Of a stretch of 64,000 bases of DNA, positions 33,851 to 45,199 are shown piece by piece; positions within the stretch are counted from its first letter, which is position 1, and every line of letters starts with the position of its first letter. The translations under genes and the position numbers were made by a program. The stretch covers positions 62,001 through 126,000 of the forward strand of contig MCFE01000032.1 of NCBI GenBank assembly GCA_002104905.1. The letters are read 5' to 3'. Origin of the DNA: Basidiobolus meristosporus CBS 931.73 (Eukaryota; Basidiobolomycota; Basidiobolomycetes; Basidiobolales; Basidiobolaceae). The notes beneath the pieces are model-generated. The model worked only from the letters and a program-made list of their open reading frames with translations, made no database searches and was not told where the DNA came from.

Positions 33851-35914
33851 ATGAGTGCATACTTACTGTCTACAAGCTACAAGTCAGAGTTTACTACTTG
33901 TAGCTTCCTGCATTCTCAGATCATTCAACTTGCTTCTTTATTATTGTTAATAAAGATTTCACCCTTTGGTGATGATCATACTGCTACCTCAAGAAATGAA
34001 TCCATGTTCAGCCTGCAACAAAGCTACCTGAGTTTCCCTAACCCAAAAACAGAGAAACTCCTCCTGACAGCAATACACCACTCCAAGGCAATTCACCACA
34101 CTCTGCATACTCAGCTCTGGGATCATATTATGAGTTCTTTGCCTCTGCAATCTTCCAACTCTATAACAAGAACAGTATCAAGACTCTACAGGGCAATGAG
34201 GCCCTCTTCCAGGAAGTTACCTTCAACAGAACAGCTGGCTAACATCTTCTTCTCTACAAAGCAGTACTCAACTCCTGGCTTTCATCCTGACTTCAAGACT
34301 CTGCCCATCCCACTTGCACTTGATCAAAGGAGAATCCATAATGTGCTCAAGAGGCTTCCCAACTCTACTGCTCCAGGTGTGGACACAATCTCCTATGAGC
34401 TTCTGAAGACTAGTACCAAGGCCATGTCTGCACTTCTGCTTCCACTGTTTCAGCAATGCTCAGCCCAGCTTTCTACTCCTGAGGAATGGTCCTTTGCAAA
34501 TGTTCTGCCACTGTACAAGGGTAAAGGAAAGCACCTGGATCCTAGCTCCTACAGGCCAATATCTCTGCTGCCCACCTGCAGAAAGGTGTTTGAGCTTCTG
34601 CTTGCTCAGGAGCTCTACTCTGACTCCCTCAAGTTTCATCCTGCACAGTTTGGCTTTGTTCCTGGCCTCTCCTTGGAATATGCAGTCATACTTAGCCAAG
34701 ATCACTCTCTCCAGTGCAAGTATCCCTCTGTTCTGTTTGATATTACTAAGGCCTTTGATTCAGTTGACAGAAATCTGCTTTGGTCCAAGTTGCAATGCTT
34801 CTCCAGTACCTCTCTCACCCTCCTTGTCAGGTCTCTGTTTCTGGATCCACAAGCAAGAATTCTGCACCCAAGTGAGCAATCAGCTGTGTTCTCAGTTCCT
34901 AATGGAGTGGTTCAAGGCTCTGTGCTTGGTCCTATACTGTTTGCCATCTTCCTGAATGATTTCCCAAGACTCTCAGCTGACTGCCTGGTTACTCTCTTTG
35001 CTGATGACATCAGAATATCCTCCTCCAATGTGCAACAAGACTCCCAGACCATCCACCAGTATCTGCAGAAGAATAATCTCCAGCTTTCCATTGCAAAGAC
35101 AGTACCTTTGGGCTCTCCCATCAACTTGGAGAACTCCACTCTACCTGCTCAGGTTTCTGCTACATATCTTGGCTTTCCTTTCCTTCCTACTGGACTAGAC
35201 TCTGGAGCACACCTGAAGAAGAGAATTATCCTGGCAAGACAGGCACTCCACAAGCTACTGGCTGTTACTCCTCCTACAACTTCAGCTCCCAGCTGCCTCC
35301 TTCTACTCAAGCAGTTTGTCTTCCCTGTCCTGGAATTTGGCTTACCACTTCTCTCTCTTACTTCTAGAGACTGCACTAAGCTTGACAAGTTTGCAGTATG
35401 GTGCATTACCTCCTTGGTGCCTCATTTGCCTGAATGCCCCTACAGACATGCTATTCTTGGTGCTTTTGGGTTTATGCCCTATAAGATCAGACTTCTCTAC
35501 CTTAGAACCAGATTATACCTCAGACTTCACAACTGCAACAACCCACTGATTAAGGCCTGGAAGAGAACACACCACACAACACCTGGCTCCTGCTGGAGAA
35601 CTATACTTGGAGATCCTGAAGTCAAGAAGTTTGCTCACTATATTCTGCAGTCAGAAAAACCCAAGCTGGCCTACCTGAAGTACTTGACAGACCTTTGGCA
35701 GCAATATCTGCAGCAGCACACTCCCTTTATGATGAATATCAATCCTTATCACATTCCCCTCATTAATGTTGTTCACAAGTCATTCTTACCTCTCTTGCTA
35801 CCCCCCTTCCCACTGAACAGTGTCTTGAGCACTGAAGAACTATCATCACTTCTTATTAACTTACCTACAAATTCCCCTCAGCTACACACTCTTGTATCAA
35901 AGCTACAACAGTAG
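33851..35914 (+). pseudogene. LINE reverse transcriptase (ORF2), 5'-truncated, no endonuclease
   Basis: This open frame encodes a non-LTR reverse transcriptase: STAPGVDTISYELLK, PLYKGKGKHLDPSSYRPISLL, the palm motif VLFDITKAFDSVDRNLLW, NGVVQGSVLGPILF and the catalytic box LFADDIRIS (FADD), followed by thumb and C-terminal segments. The first 45 codons read through an older LINE tail (AATAAA at 33949), so the real sequence starts near 34000, in the linker before the RT. The apurinic-like endonuclease expected upstream is missing, hence truncation rather than a complete ORF2. The frame itself is uninterrupted, so the copy is fairly recent. Confidence 0.85.
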
Positions 35915-35989
35915 CGCTGGCTTCTTTGTTTCAACTGAAATAAAGATTTCACCTGTTGGTGACTGTCTCCCCCCCTAACCCTAAGAAAC

Positions 35990-36632
35990 AAGTTCAAAAG
36001 CTGTTTCTGCCTTCTCTGATCTGCAAGAATCTATTGTCTCTCTGCCAGCTGTTCCTGTCAACAAGACTCCCCAAGAATCATCTGCTCCTGCTCACTCTTC
36101 CTACTCTGAAGGTGTCAAAAAGCCTGTTCCTGCTTCCTCAAGACATCCTGCTGCTCCTCCCAAGACTAAAAGAAAGTTTCCTGCTACTTCTGATTTGCCT
36201 CCTGCTACTGACTGGGCTGTCTGCTACTTTGCCAATGTGGAGTTTATTCCTATATCTGAGCATAGGATGTATCTCAAGCAACAAGGTTACAATTTATCCA
36301 AGATTGTTAACATGAGATTTATCAACCATCACACTCTGGAGGTAGTACTTGACAAAAGTATTGCTAAAGAATTCTCTCAAAATGTCTCTGACCAGTTTTA
36401 CTGGGAACCTACTGACCATGCCTTTAAAGAGTTTCCTGATTCTCCAGTTTACAAGACCTTCTCATTAGAGGAATCTCTGCTCTCAAGATTCACTTCACTT
36501 ATCAAAAACTCCCCTTCACCTGCTGTTACCCACTTCCTCAAAGATTATTATATCTCTCAAGCTTATCTACTTCACTCCCCCATGAACCTGAACTCCAGTG
36601 TACTCTGGGATACTGCCTTAACTTTAGCTTAG
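35990..36632 (+). pseudogene. LINE ORF1-like fragment carrying the same 3' tail
   Basis: An open frame of about 210 codons, with no ATG until 36195. It begins Ser/Pro/Lys-rich and continues with a folded-looking domain (WAVCYFANVEFIPISEHRMY, LEVVLDKSIAKEF). It is followed by the same GGCTTCTTT...AATAAAGATTTCACC tail as the RT unit, although no RT is present. It may be an ORF1 fragment from a deleted LINE, or a non-autonomous element borrowing the LINE tail. The domain is not recognised with certainty. Confidence 0.5.
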
Positions 36633-36847
36633 ATTTATTCATATTCAAATTAGTATTTACTTTGGGAATCTTCTATTCCCAGCTGGCTTCTTTATTTGTA
36701 GTTAGACTTGTCTGCAATCAAATAAAGATTTCACCTTCCTTGGTGACTTTCCCTCCCCTAACCCATCCAACTTTTCAGCCAAGGGAAAAGTTCTAGTAAT
36801 AGTAGTAGTAGACATTGCAGAGAGTGACAGCTTGGGGCTCATAACCT

Positions 36848-37271
36848 GTTGTAAGAGTCTTGGAGATATTGGAAGTGATTTGGAGAGCAAGTAGATTATG
36901 TGGTTTGCACTTAATGATTTATTGAATGTAGAAGTGGTATTTATACTTTTACCTGGTCTTGGCATTACAAACACGTAGAATAGGTTAAGGAAGGTCCCAA
37001 GAACATGTGTGCAAAGTTTGGGGCTGCTTGGACAACTTTGAGAATTTTTATGTTCTGGGTACCTGGTATTTTGGTGAAAATATTCTAAGTAAATCCCAAC
37101 AAGGAATTTGGTCAGTATTCTCTAGGATTTGAAGGTGATGATCTAAGTGACTAAGTTAGGTGAATATTTAGGTGGAAATACAAATTTTTACAACAAATAT
37201 ATCATCAAGTGAAAACCACATAATCTTCCTGTTGTCAAAATCACTTCCAATATCTGCAAGATTCTTACAAC
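36848..37271. repeat. Fold-back repeat F, most complete copy
   Basis: About 424 bp with long imperfect inverted ends. The left end starts GTTGTAAGAGTCTTGGAGAT. The reverse complement of the right end starts GTTGTAAGAATCTTGCAGAT, and similarity continues for roughly 80 bp. There is no coding and no clear target duplication; LINE sequence begins directly at 37272. Related copies are at about 37955-38215 and at several places in 47060-48300. Confidence 0.6.
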
Positions 37272-37690
37272 ATTGATATCATATTCCCCTTATCACTGTT
37301 GTGGACAAATTAGTCTTACCCCTCATGCTACCCCCCTTCTCACGGTACAGTGTCTTGAGCACTGAAGAGCTATCATTTCTCCTTGTTGACTTGCCTACCA
37401 ATTCCCCTCAGCTACACACTCTTGTATTAAAGCTACATCAGTAGCACTGGCTTCTTTGTTTCAACTGAAATAAAGACTTCACCTGTTGGTGACTTTCTCC
37501 CCCTTAACCCTCTGCTTGGTACTTTACTTTTAAGCTCTAGTGATATCTGTGGCTACTTCCAAGAGTCTTACAACAGAGCAATTCAAAGACTGTTACGTGA
37601 CTTCTGTATTTTTTATCTTCAGTCATCTTTGTAACTACCTAACAGAATAAAGATTTCACCATAATATTGACTTTCACTCTCCCTTACAGT

Positions 37691-38526
37691 TTGTGATTCC
37701 CTCCAAACCCCTCAATATTCTTTTCTTCAAAGAACAACCTAAAACAATCATTCCAACATCACCCAAAAAAGCAAAGTTCAAGTTGGGTATTTAGTTAAGT
37801 GATTCAAATACTCTTGGCTGACTTCTATATTTTTAGCCTCAATAATTTTGTACCTATTCTACATTACAAAAATCTCAATACAGGCAACTTTCTTTGCCCT
37901 ATCACCCCCCAAGGTAGTTTTATTTATTTGCACCCCCTTACTCTATGAGCAAGTAGATTATGAAGTTCTTACTTCAGGATTTGCTGAATGTAAATTTGCA
38001 TATATTCTTTTACATGGTCTTGGCAATACGCACATAAAAAGTTTCAAGGAATATCCCAAGTACATGTATCCAAAGTGTGGGGGCCCTTGGACAACTTGGA
38101 AGATTTTACCAAAATATCAGGTACCCATGATATGAAAGGTTGACAAGTAAACCCTGACAAGGAACTTGGTCATATATGTTGTAGTCTGCAAATCTTACAA
38201 TATTTTGCTCTAGCTAATGAGATATTCAGGCGTAAATATAAATTTACCACATATATTAGTAACATATTTGTTATAGCTATGCTGGCATGTACAAAATCAT
38301 CTCCACAAACCATAACTGCATGGGTGGCTAATCAATTAGAGTTAGAGTAACAAGCGTAGTACAGATTGCAATAGCAACGATGTATAACAAGGACATGGTT
38401 ATCCACAAGCATAGTGGAGGTAACAATAGCAAGGGCATATTTATTCATGGATACAAATATAATAAAACACTACTTGATCCGAATGAACTATGATCAACAA
38501 AAGCACATTCTACAACTATACAATAT
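37691..38526. other. Gene-free boundary between transposon block and gene island
   Basis: No supported gene. A diverged F-family copy occupies about 37955-38215 (TTTACATGGTCTTGGCAATAC, then CTTGGACAACTTGG). The remainder is A/T-rich 3' flank of the peptide transporter gene, with no recognisable terminator motif. Confidence 0.5.
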
Positions 38527-40422
38527 TTATACCTTCGCCTTTTCGTCATCAACCATCTGTGCTCGTAAAGCTTGTGCTTTGGCGCGTTTTTCATCCTCTC
38601 TGTCTATATGACCGAAGTAGTACCAAAATAAGATGCTCATTACACCATTTGCAATAGAGAAGCCACCGTAAGTCCAAACCCTCTGAGACACTGAGGATAA
38701 GGCCAAATCGATAAGAGTTGCCCCAGCATACGGAAGCAAGTATACAGCGGCAACAAGACCCTTCATGGATTGGGGAGTACGGGTGTAGCAGTATTCTAGC
38801 GGAGTGACCATCACAAAGACTATAAACAAACCGGTTAGCTCGGCCTTCAAGTATTAATCGGTAAATGATCTAGTTACTTTCTGATAACCCCATCAAGAAG
38901 TATGTGATCAGCTGCCACCATACAGAGATCTCTGGTAGGTGGTTAGCTTTATGTCTGTGGATCTGATCCTGGATAATCGCAGAGCTGGCCATGCCCAGAC
39001 CACCCAACATAAAGCCAACTACCATGCGTTTCATGGGACGGAATGGAATGTTGAGTCGTTCAAGTGTGGGATACACGACGTACATAAGAGTTGGAACTAG
39101 AGCGATGATGAAGAATGAGTTGAAATTGAACATGACATCGTTGGGGACGGGCGGTTCATGGAGGCAGCCTGTGACACCAAACTTGAGGTTACTTGGTTAT
39201 TACCCAAAGCCCATACAATGGTTGGAGCCAGAACTGAAAAATCGTTAGGAAACATGAATCTCCGAAAACCAGGGCAATTTACTTACTTTTACAGGCGTTC
39301 AACGTCTCTCTGGCATTATCGACAAACTCATCGTCCCAAGTCTTTTTAACTTTATCTTCCTCCGTTTCTGGGGGAACTCCAGACGGAGCGTTAGTCTTTG
39401 CACATTCCAGTGCTGAAGATGGCTTGGGGTTAGAGGCGTTGCGACGCTTTCTGCCATACATGTAACACCTAAACAGCTTGACTAGTGCAGAATTTCCGGT
39501 TGGCGGCACTTTGACATACTTGTCACGGCAGGTAAAGAACAGAGTGGTGGACAGCATGGTAAGCACTGCTGGGAACAAAAAGCAAAGCCAGAATCCAACT
39601 CGGCTTTCGATATATGGGGAAATGACACCGCCGATAAGCGAACCAGCTTGCATGACGCACATGAAGTAATGATACACTTGGCGTGAGTTGATCTCTGGAT
39701 CCACTACCACCATCTCGCCCTTTACTTCCTTCACTTTCATCTTATCCATCTGAAATTGATCGGCAGCCATGGGTTGTACGAGACTCTTGATGCCACCTGA
39801 ACCGCATGCTATAGTTGGACCAAAATCGATTACTACCAATGGTGTAGAAACATTACATCATGCTCCGGCTGCTTACCAACGATCACAAGTCCTATGCAGT
39901 AGCCAGGGAGTCCTGCTCCAGCTTCGAGGGCAGGTGGAATGGCGGTGAGGGTCAATAGTGACCACCCCACAATGAATAAGCAACAAGAAAACAAGATGGA
40001 CTTGTATTTCCCCCAATACTGATCACAAATGATTCCCAGGCATAATGGCCATATGTAGCAAACCAGCGCAAACACTTGCTTCAACGCATAAGCTGTTGTT
40101 TGGCCCTTTCCGAGGGCTCCTGCTGGCTTCTTGTGGTGGTATGGATACTTGGCGTAATTCATAAAGGTGATTACACCACCACGGAACGCGAAACGCTCAC
40201 AAAATTCAACTTTCAGAGTGGTTGTTGAGCATGGATCGATGTGATAGATAAAGTTGATTACCACTTACTCAGGATGATGATCCACGATGGCAACGGGACT
40301 CGTTCGCCCACTCTGCGCAACGATTTTATATTCACGCCATCCACTACGTCATTCCCTTCGTTCTTTTCCGACTTGCTGCGCTCAGCTCCGAATTTCTCCT
40401 CTTTGTTGTGTGATTCATTCAT
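38527..40422 (-). CDS. POT/PTR2-family proton-coupled oligopeptide transporter (five exons, one apparent frameshift)
   Basis: Exons on the minus strand: 40422-40269, 40209-39877, 39832-39287, 39233-38878 and 38819-38527, with introns of 44-59 bp. The joined protein, about 560 residues, is a 12-TM di/tripeptide symporter of the plasma membrane. Landmarks are LIEFCERFAFRGG at the first membrane helix, a SGGIKSLVQPMAADQF motif, a cytoplasmic loop rich in charge, VPNDVMFNFNSFF and SEIFVMVTPLEYCYTRTP. In exon 4 the frame carrying NNQVTSSLVSQAASM must shift by one base at about 39140-39160 to reach VPNDVMF. A 35-bp intron could skip this instead, but would delete a conserved segment. Start chosen at MNESHNKEEK, the first ATG of the frame. 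Confidence 0.88.
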
Positions 40423-40640
40423 TGTCGGTGCAGTCTCTGTAGTATTGCTGTTGCTTATATAGTGGCAGATGAATGCTACCTCCAAAGCGTCCTGATTGAA
40501 GGGAAGAACGATTTTCCATCACAAGAAAAGAGCTACAACCACGGATTTTTTTTCAGCACCGCGCCACTCATATAAATGGAGAGTTCGGGCAATATCGACC
40601 AATCTATCAGCCCACCAATCCTTCTCAGGGGGTAGGGGCA

Positions 40641-40702
40641 TGTGAAGAGGAATACCAACTATGGCTCATTATTGTGAAGAGAATACCAACTATGGCTCAT
40701 TA
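40641..40702. repeat. 31-bp tandem duplication
   Basis: Two head-to-tail copies of 31 bp (40641-40671 and 40672-40702), nearly identical, each containing AATACCAACTATGGCTCATT. It lies about 220 bp upstream of the POT transporter start codon. Confidence 0.85.
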
Positions 40703-42359
40703 GACGTTATCTTGGCCAATTTAGGACTCATTCATCTAGGCCACGTTGGATAAATTCTGATATGTGAATGGCTTTTACGGTCCTATTGAGATCACCTAAA
40801 TGAACAAAGACTACAGGAAATGTGGTTCGAAATGGTAAGGTTACTCCTTTTGCGCAACTCAGCATTTGGCTTGATTGACTCGCTATTTTCTACCCTCAAG
40901 TGACGCTCATCGAACACACCTGGCTGTATTGGGGTGAACTAAAGCTGGGAATTTAGTCACCTGTTGCCAAATTCGATGTACAGCGATGCACAGCACAGCA
41001 CTCGCTAATGCTCGAGTCGATTCGCAGTTTAGTGCTCGCTAGTGACAATGTGTGAATGGGCTGATGGGCCGATGGGAATGAAACATTAGAAATTGGCCTG
41101 AAATGTTTAACCACAATAGATTACCCGTATTCATGCTGTTATTAATCGGTGTTATCTTCCCAAATTCTAGGTTCGGATCATCGGCCTTGAGTTACATTCG
41201 GCTTTCGCCGCTGTATTCGCCCGGCTCAGGTGTCTGTTTCAGCTTGATTAAAATCAATCGTAAAATGTCTGTCCGATTCGTAGCACATTCAATTTTAGAT
41301 TTACAATGCTGAGGTGATCTAATCTTGATTAGCTGATTGCGAAAATGAAGTTAGCAAAGCGATATGGAACAGGAGCATAAATATTTTTATTGAGCCATAG
41401 TGCCATCGACGATACTCCGTTATATAGTTTGACAGCAGCCATGTCTATTCCCCCTCCATCGTTACAAATCAGGGCAAGTAAGCATCGCCAAGTACAACGC
41501 TATGGTCTGAAATGAGGAGCTATAGACGTTGAATATCTGATATTATGTCAGTATTGTTAGGGTTGCTTGAGGGTTAAATATCCGATATATCTTGTTTGGA
41601 TATATCTTATTGCTTGGAGGGTTAGAGACAAAATGGCTTAGGTGAAGTTACTTGGGATTATGTCACTTGTCCGACTGTCTGAAGTATTGCTAATGGGAAG
41701 AGGGAGCTTAAATAGGCAAAACTGAGGAATTTCATTAAAAGTGCGAATTATCAGCACCTTGTGAAACATCAAAGTAACTGTCGAAATCTTGATTAGGAAC
41801 GATAAGATAACTCTTATCCACTTATCCACCTATCCTTAGATTATCATCTCGAAGTCATTCCATGAATGGGTCACGTTAGTGTGGTTGCCCGACGAAGAAT
41901 ATGACTGGCCTAGAGGGGACTTTTCTTTACCGTGAGAGACCGAAATATACACCTAATCGAGGGAAAGTAATGAACTTCAATACAAGACACTTGGGGAAAG
42001 GCAAAGGTTGTGCCCATTGTTTTGGCTACCATTTGGCGGTGGCGCCATGGCTTCACACACGAAATGAGTCCTTAGCGATCAATGGGCAGGTGTAACTTGC
42101 CTTTTCGATGCAAAAGGTATCAGACCAAAGCGCGGCATAAATATGCGTGAACAAGTACATTTCTTTAGAGCGGTTACCTTTATTACCTCGAATCCTGTAC
42201 GGTCTATTTGTTACACTCATATCAACATGCCAATGAAGTGGCTCATATTAGTACAGTAGCCAATTATGGTTTAGATATACAAGTTTCATTGAGGTGCCAA
42301 TAGTTTTCGAAGGAGTGATCGTTTTGGGTAACTACTTTTTTTCTATATCTATTCAACCG

Positions 42360-42380
42360 GTGAACAATCCCTATAAATGG
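42360..42380 (+). promoter_or_regulatory. TATA-like box upstream of the multi-spanning membrane protein
   Basis: CCCTATAAATGGGG at about 42370-42383 lies roughly 115-125 bp before the ATG at 42497, a sensible position for a fungal core promoter. Confidence 0.4.
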
Positions 42381-42496
42381 GGGCCTGGGAAGCCTTATCC
42401 CAACGAGCAATGTTAGTTTCTAGTTTGTCATTTTAGCCTCGTTTTATATTTTTGATCACCCTGGCTCCTGAAGCTTATTCTCCATAGTTCCAACAA

Positions 42497-43418
42497 ATGG
42501 ACTCTACTTCGCTATTCCATGCCAACTTCAACAATACTGTGGCGGCGATGGCATTGCCAGTGGCCATCAGTAACACATGGAGCTCGATTCAAATGGTTTC
42601 TAGGAATAAACCATTCATTTACAAGATAAATCTGGCACAGTCGTTGTTTCTGCTCGTCAACGCGATCATTCAGATGCTTGGTGGCCTGGGAGCTCTCTTC
42701 AATTGCGATGCACGGAATTATACCTACGGAGCTTGTTCGTATTTCTCTATAGTGTTGATCGACATGGTTTTATTCATGAAAGCCTATTACACCAACCGCT
42801 CCAATCTCTATATTATAGCTTCTATGGTGGTTCTTCGGCTAGTCCATATGAGCTGTTGGGTTATGATTCTACTAAATACCACAATCGTGAATGGTCTCTA
42901 CGAATCTTGCCAAAATACCAGTAAAGAGCTATGGTTCGTAGGGCTGCTATCCACAGAGGCCGTTATCATCGCATTTTTGACCGTCAGCTTCCTGATTACT
43001 CTATACCGCACACACCAGTTCTCGCCTGCCTATTTCTATAGTTCATTAATGCGGGATGGAGTGATCTTTGCCGTCTCCCGCTGCCTGATCTACTTCATCA
43101 TCACGATACTGTATCTTCTTCACGTCGCGCCATATACCGAGTTGCTCTTTGTCGAATGTAAGTCCGGCTATCATCAATTCTCGTTCACACTGATGCCTAA
43201 ACATCTCTTTTGTAGGGACTATTGCATCCAAGCTCATGACAGAGCAGCTATTACATTCGCATGAATGGCGGCACAATACGACCACGGGTATATCCAACTC
43301 TAACCAACCACCAACCGTCAGTGCTCTGATCTCACCGAAGTCGAACATTGAAGAGGAGTACTACCCCTTAGAGCATGAGCTGAATACCATCTACCCATCC
43401 CAATCTAGACTTGGTTGA
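42497..43418 (+). CDS. Multi-spanning membrane protein, unrecognised family
   Basis: Two exons (42497-43157 and 43216-43418, 58-bp GT-AG intron) encode 287 residues. About seven hydrophobic segments are visible: AAMALPVAISNTW, LAQSLFLLVNAIIQML, YFSIVLIDMVLFMK, LYIIASMVVLRLVHM, LLSTEAVIIAFLTVSFLI, IFAVSRCLIYFIITILYLLHV and the segment crossing the intron. The C-terminal 60 residues are hydrophilic and Ser/Asn-rich. The layout resembles a seven-helix receptor-like protein, but I see no diagnostic GPCR or opsin motif (no Lys in the last helix of opsin type). The next gene encodes another small membrane protein on the same strand. Confidence 0.75.
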
Positions 43419-43783
43419 ATTTTAATTGTATTTAAGTTGGAACGAATATAGAATAAACCATTCGGAATACCATCTGACTAGGCTGCATTCGGCAATTACT
43501 AACATCCAGATCCTCCAAATCCAGCCGGTAGTGTAAGAATCATTTGAAGCCAATAACTCTTAAAGTTGAGTTACTCGCAGCTGATTAGTCATCTGTTGAT
43601 ACCGCTCGGAAACCCTTCTTGCCGATTTCCCTTCAATTTCCCTTCTTACTAACCTTCATCAATCAGATTCAACCGCGTTCCCTCCATCTTGACCCATGAT
43701 ATAAATTCCATATCTTGTGCGAATTTTTAATTGCCAGTTGTTGATACCACAAACATTCTTCCCCTCAGATACTCTCTCCGTCA

Positions 43784-44278
43784 ATGTACCCCCACTCCAA
43801 GGCTCTTCCTATCAACCTGACACTAATTGGCGTGACATTAATAATAGTGCTGGCGATATGCCATGTTTACCTAAAGCGGCCCCGCATTCGGGACCTTATT
43901 ATCATCATATGTGTTTACCTTGCTCTCTGCCTGATCTACTTGGTAATGCCACTGTCTATAAGTTCAACAGGAACCATTCTTATGCAAAGTGCATTCATAT
44001 AGGGCACCTACCTCCTTCGCCGCTTTCAGAATCGACGCACTAGAAATGTGACGGAAACCCCAAATGCAACCGCGGAAGCACCACCTATATCATACCCAAC
44101 CTATGCTGACTACAGAAACTCCCTTCTGCCCCCTCTTAGGCCTCTGCCGGAAACTCGTATTCCGATAACCCCAACAGAAGAGTTGGTTCCACCAAGCTAC
44201 AACTCAGCAATCAACGAACCCGCGCCCTCCTACAGGTCAGCATCCAACCTGTCGATACAGCTGCCACAGAATCCTTGA
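43784..44278 (+). CDS. Two-TM membrane protein with a PPSY (PY) motif tail
   Basis: Exons 43784-43942 and 44003-44278 encode about 144 residues. The unspliced frame ends at a TAG at 44000-44002. That TAG is the last three bases of a phase-0 intron (GTAATG...ATATAG, 60 bp), so splicing opens the whole frame. Residues about 12-28 and 37-53 are hydrophobic helices separated by KRPRIRD. The cytoplasmic-type tail has VPPSYNS and APSYRS, of which PPSY fits the PY consensus bound by WW domains of Nedd4/Rsp5 ubiquitin ligases. A role as an Rsp5 adaptor or as its cargo is inference. The family is not recognised. Confidence 0.7.
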
Positions 44279-45199
44279 TCGTACACCACGGCTTTCGTGT
44301 AGGAGGAAGTCGGTAATTGATCACCACGAGTGGCTAGCATCTTTTTGTTTTGGAAGCCAACTCTAATGTAATATATTGAAGATCGGGCTCGATCCACATA
44401 ATATTGATAATATAACTAATAGCCACCTCAGTGAGAATCCAAGTTGGACCACCCTATCGTCTGCTTTGTAGTCCATCATGGTAGGACATGATGTCACAAG
44501 TAATCCTGTATGTAACATACGACTCTAGGGTTTCTAGCGGTGCTCGTAGTGGGGATGTGGTTGTCAATGGAAGATTGCGTAAATCCTATGTGTCCCCAAT
44601 ACATCAACTGATTGAGTAAGTTTCTGCAGAAGATGGCAAGACTCTAATCAACATCCGTTTGAGCCCTAAGACCTTGAGAATCAATAAATATACTAGAACT
44701 TACTCTTGGTTGAATCACCCAGCACTGTCGAATTGGATGGGCAGAGCTGGAAACCATTCTTTCTGTGATACATGTTTCTATTTGCCCATGATCCCTTGGA
44801 CACAATGGTAAATTTAAATTCCGACCTTCCAGCACCTAATCAATCTCCGGCAAATTCTATCACTCCAGATCGATACAGAACACCTCGTTCCAAAGTGAAG
44901 TATTCGGGTGGGCACGGGACAGGCATGAGCAAATCGACCTTCCAGCACCTAATCAATCTCCGGTAAATTCTATCACTCCAGATCGATACAGAACACCTCG
45001 CTCCAAAATGAAGTATTCGGGCGGGCACGGGACAGCCAAGAGCGGAGAAGTTGCTTAAGGGATTGCTTAAATCATGAACAATCGAGCGTTCCGGCTGCTT
45101 ATCTTTTTTTCATTTTTTTTCTTAGTATGCTCGGATCGATAAAGTTCGAAGATTCGGGTTAAGGGACTTTCTCCTTTACTTGGTGTCTCAACGTTCATC
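44279..45199. other. Intergenic region upstream of RPS18 with a tandem duplication
   Basis: No supported gene. The region is mainly the promoter of RPS18. It includes the 113-bp tandem duplication listed separately, and a pyrimidine stretch ATCTTTTTTTCATTTTTTTTC at about 45101-45121. Confidence 0.5.
44823..45048. repeat. 113-bp tandem duplication in the RPS18 promoter region
   Basis: Two copies of 113 bp (44823-44935 and 44936-45048) both start GACCTTCCAGCACCTAATCA and contain GTATTCGGG(T/C)GGGCACGGGAC. They differ at only a handful of positions. The second copy ends about 150 bp before the RPS18 start codon. Confidence 0.9.

Larger units (their letters stand above)
33192..37690 (+). mobile_element. 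Cluster of 5'-truncated LINE units, head to tail
   Basis: Six 3' tails lie in the same orientation: about 33385-33431, 33949-33972, 35938-35985, 36720-36765, 37468-37510 and 37645-37685. Five contain AATAAAGAYTTCACC (the first reads ACTAAAGATTTCACC). Five have an inverted GGTGA forming a short hairpin, and four then have a C-rich CCCYTAACC-like string. A GGCTTCTTT box precedes several of them. The coding parts are a reverse transcriptase (33990-35914) and an ORF1-like protein (36000-36632). The piece 37272-37500 repeats 35737-35975. This looks like repeated 5'-truncated insertion at the same kind of target. Confidence 0.75.
40423..42496. other. Intergenic region, no supported gene
   Basis: About 2 kb between the peptide transporter (leftward) and the multi-spanning membrane protein (rightward), so it holds two promoters. 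A 31-bp tandem duplication lies at 40641-40702 (ending ACTATGGCTCATTA in both units). A TATAAA-type box occurs at about 42371 (CCCTATAAATGGGG), some 125 bp before the ATG at 42497. Short frames such as 41103-41312 have no recognisable content. Confidence 0.5.

Noticed and set aside
41103-41312. Small frame with a hydrophobic start, possible secreted peptide
   Set aside because: No intron, promoter or sequence support; it lies in an otherwise non-coding stretch.
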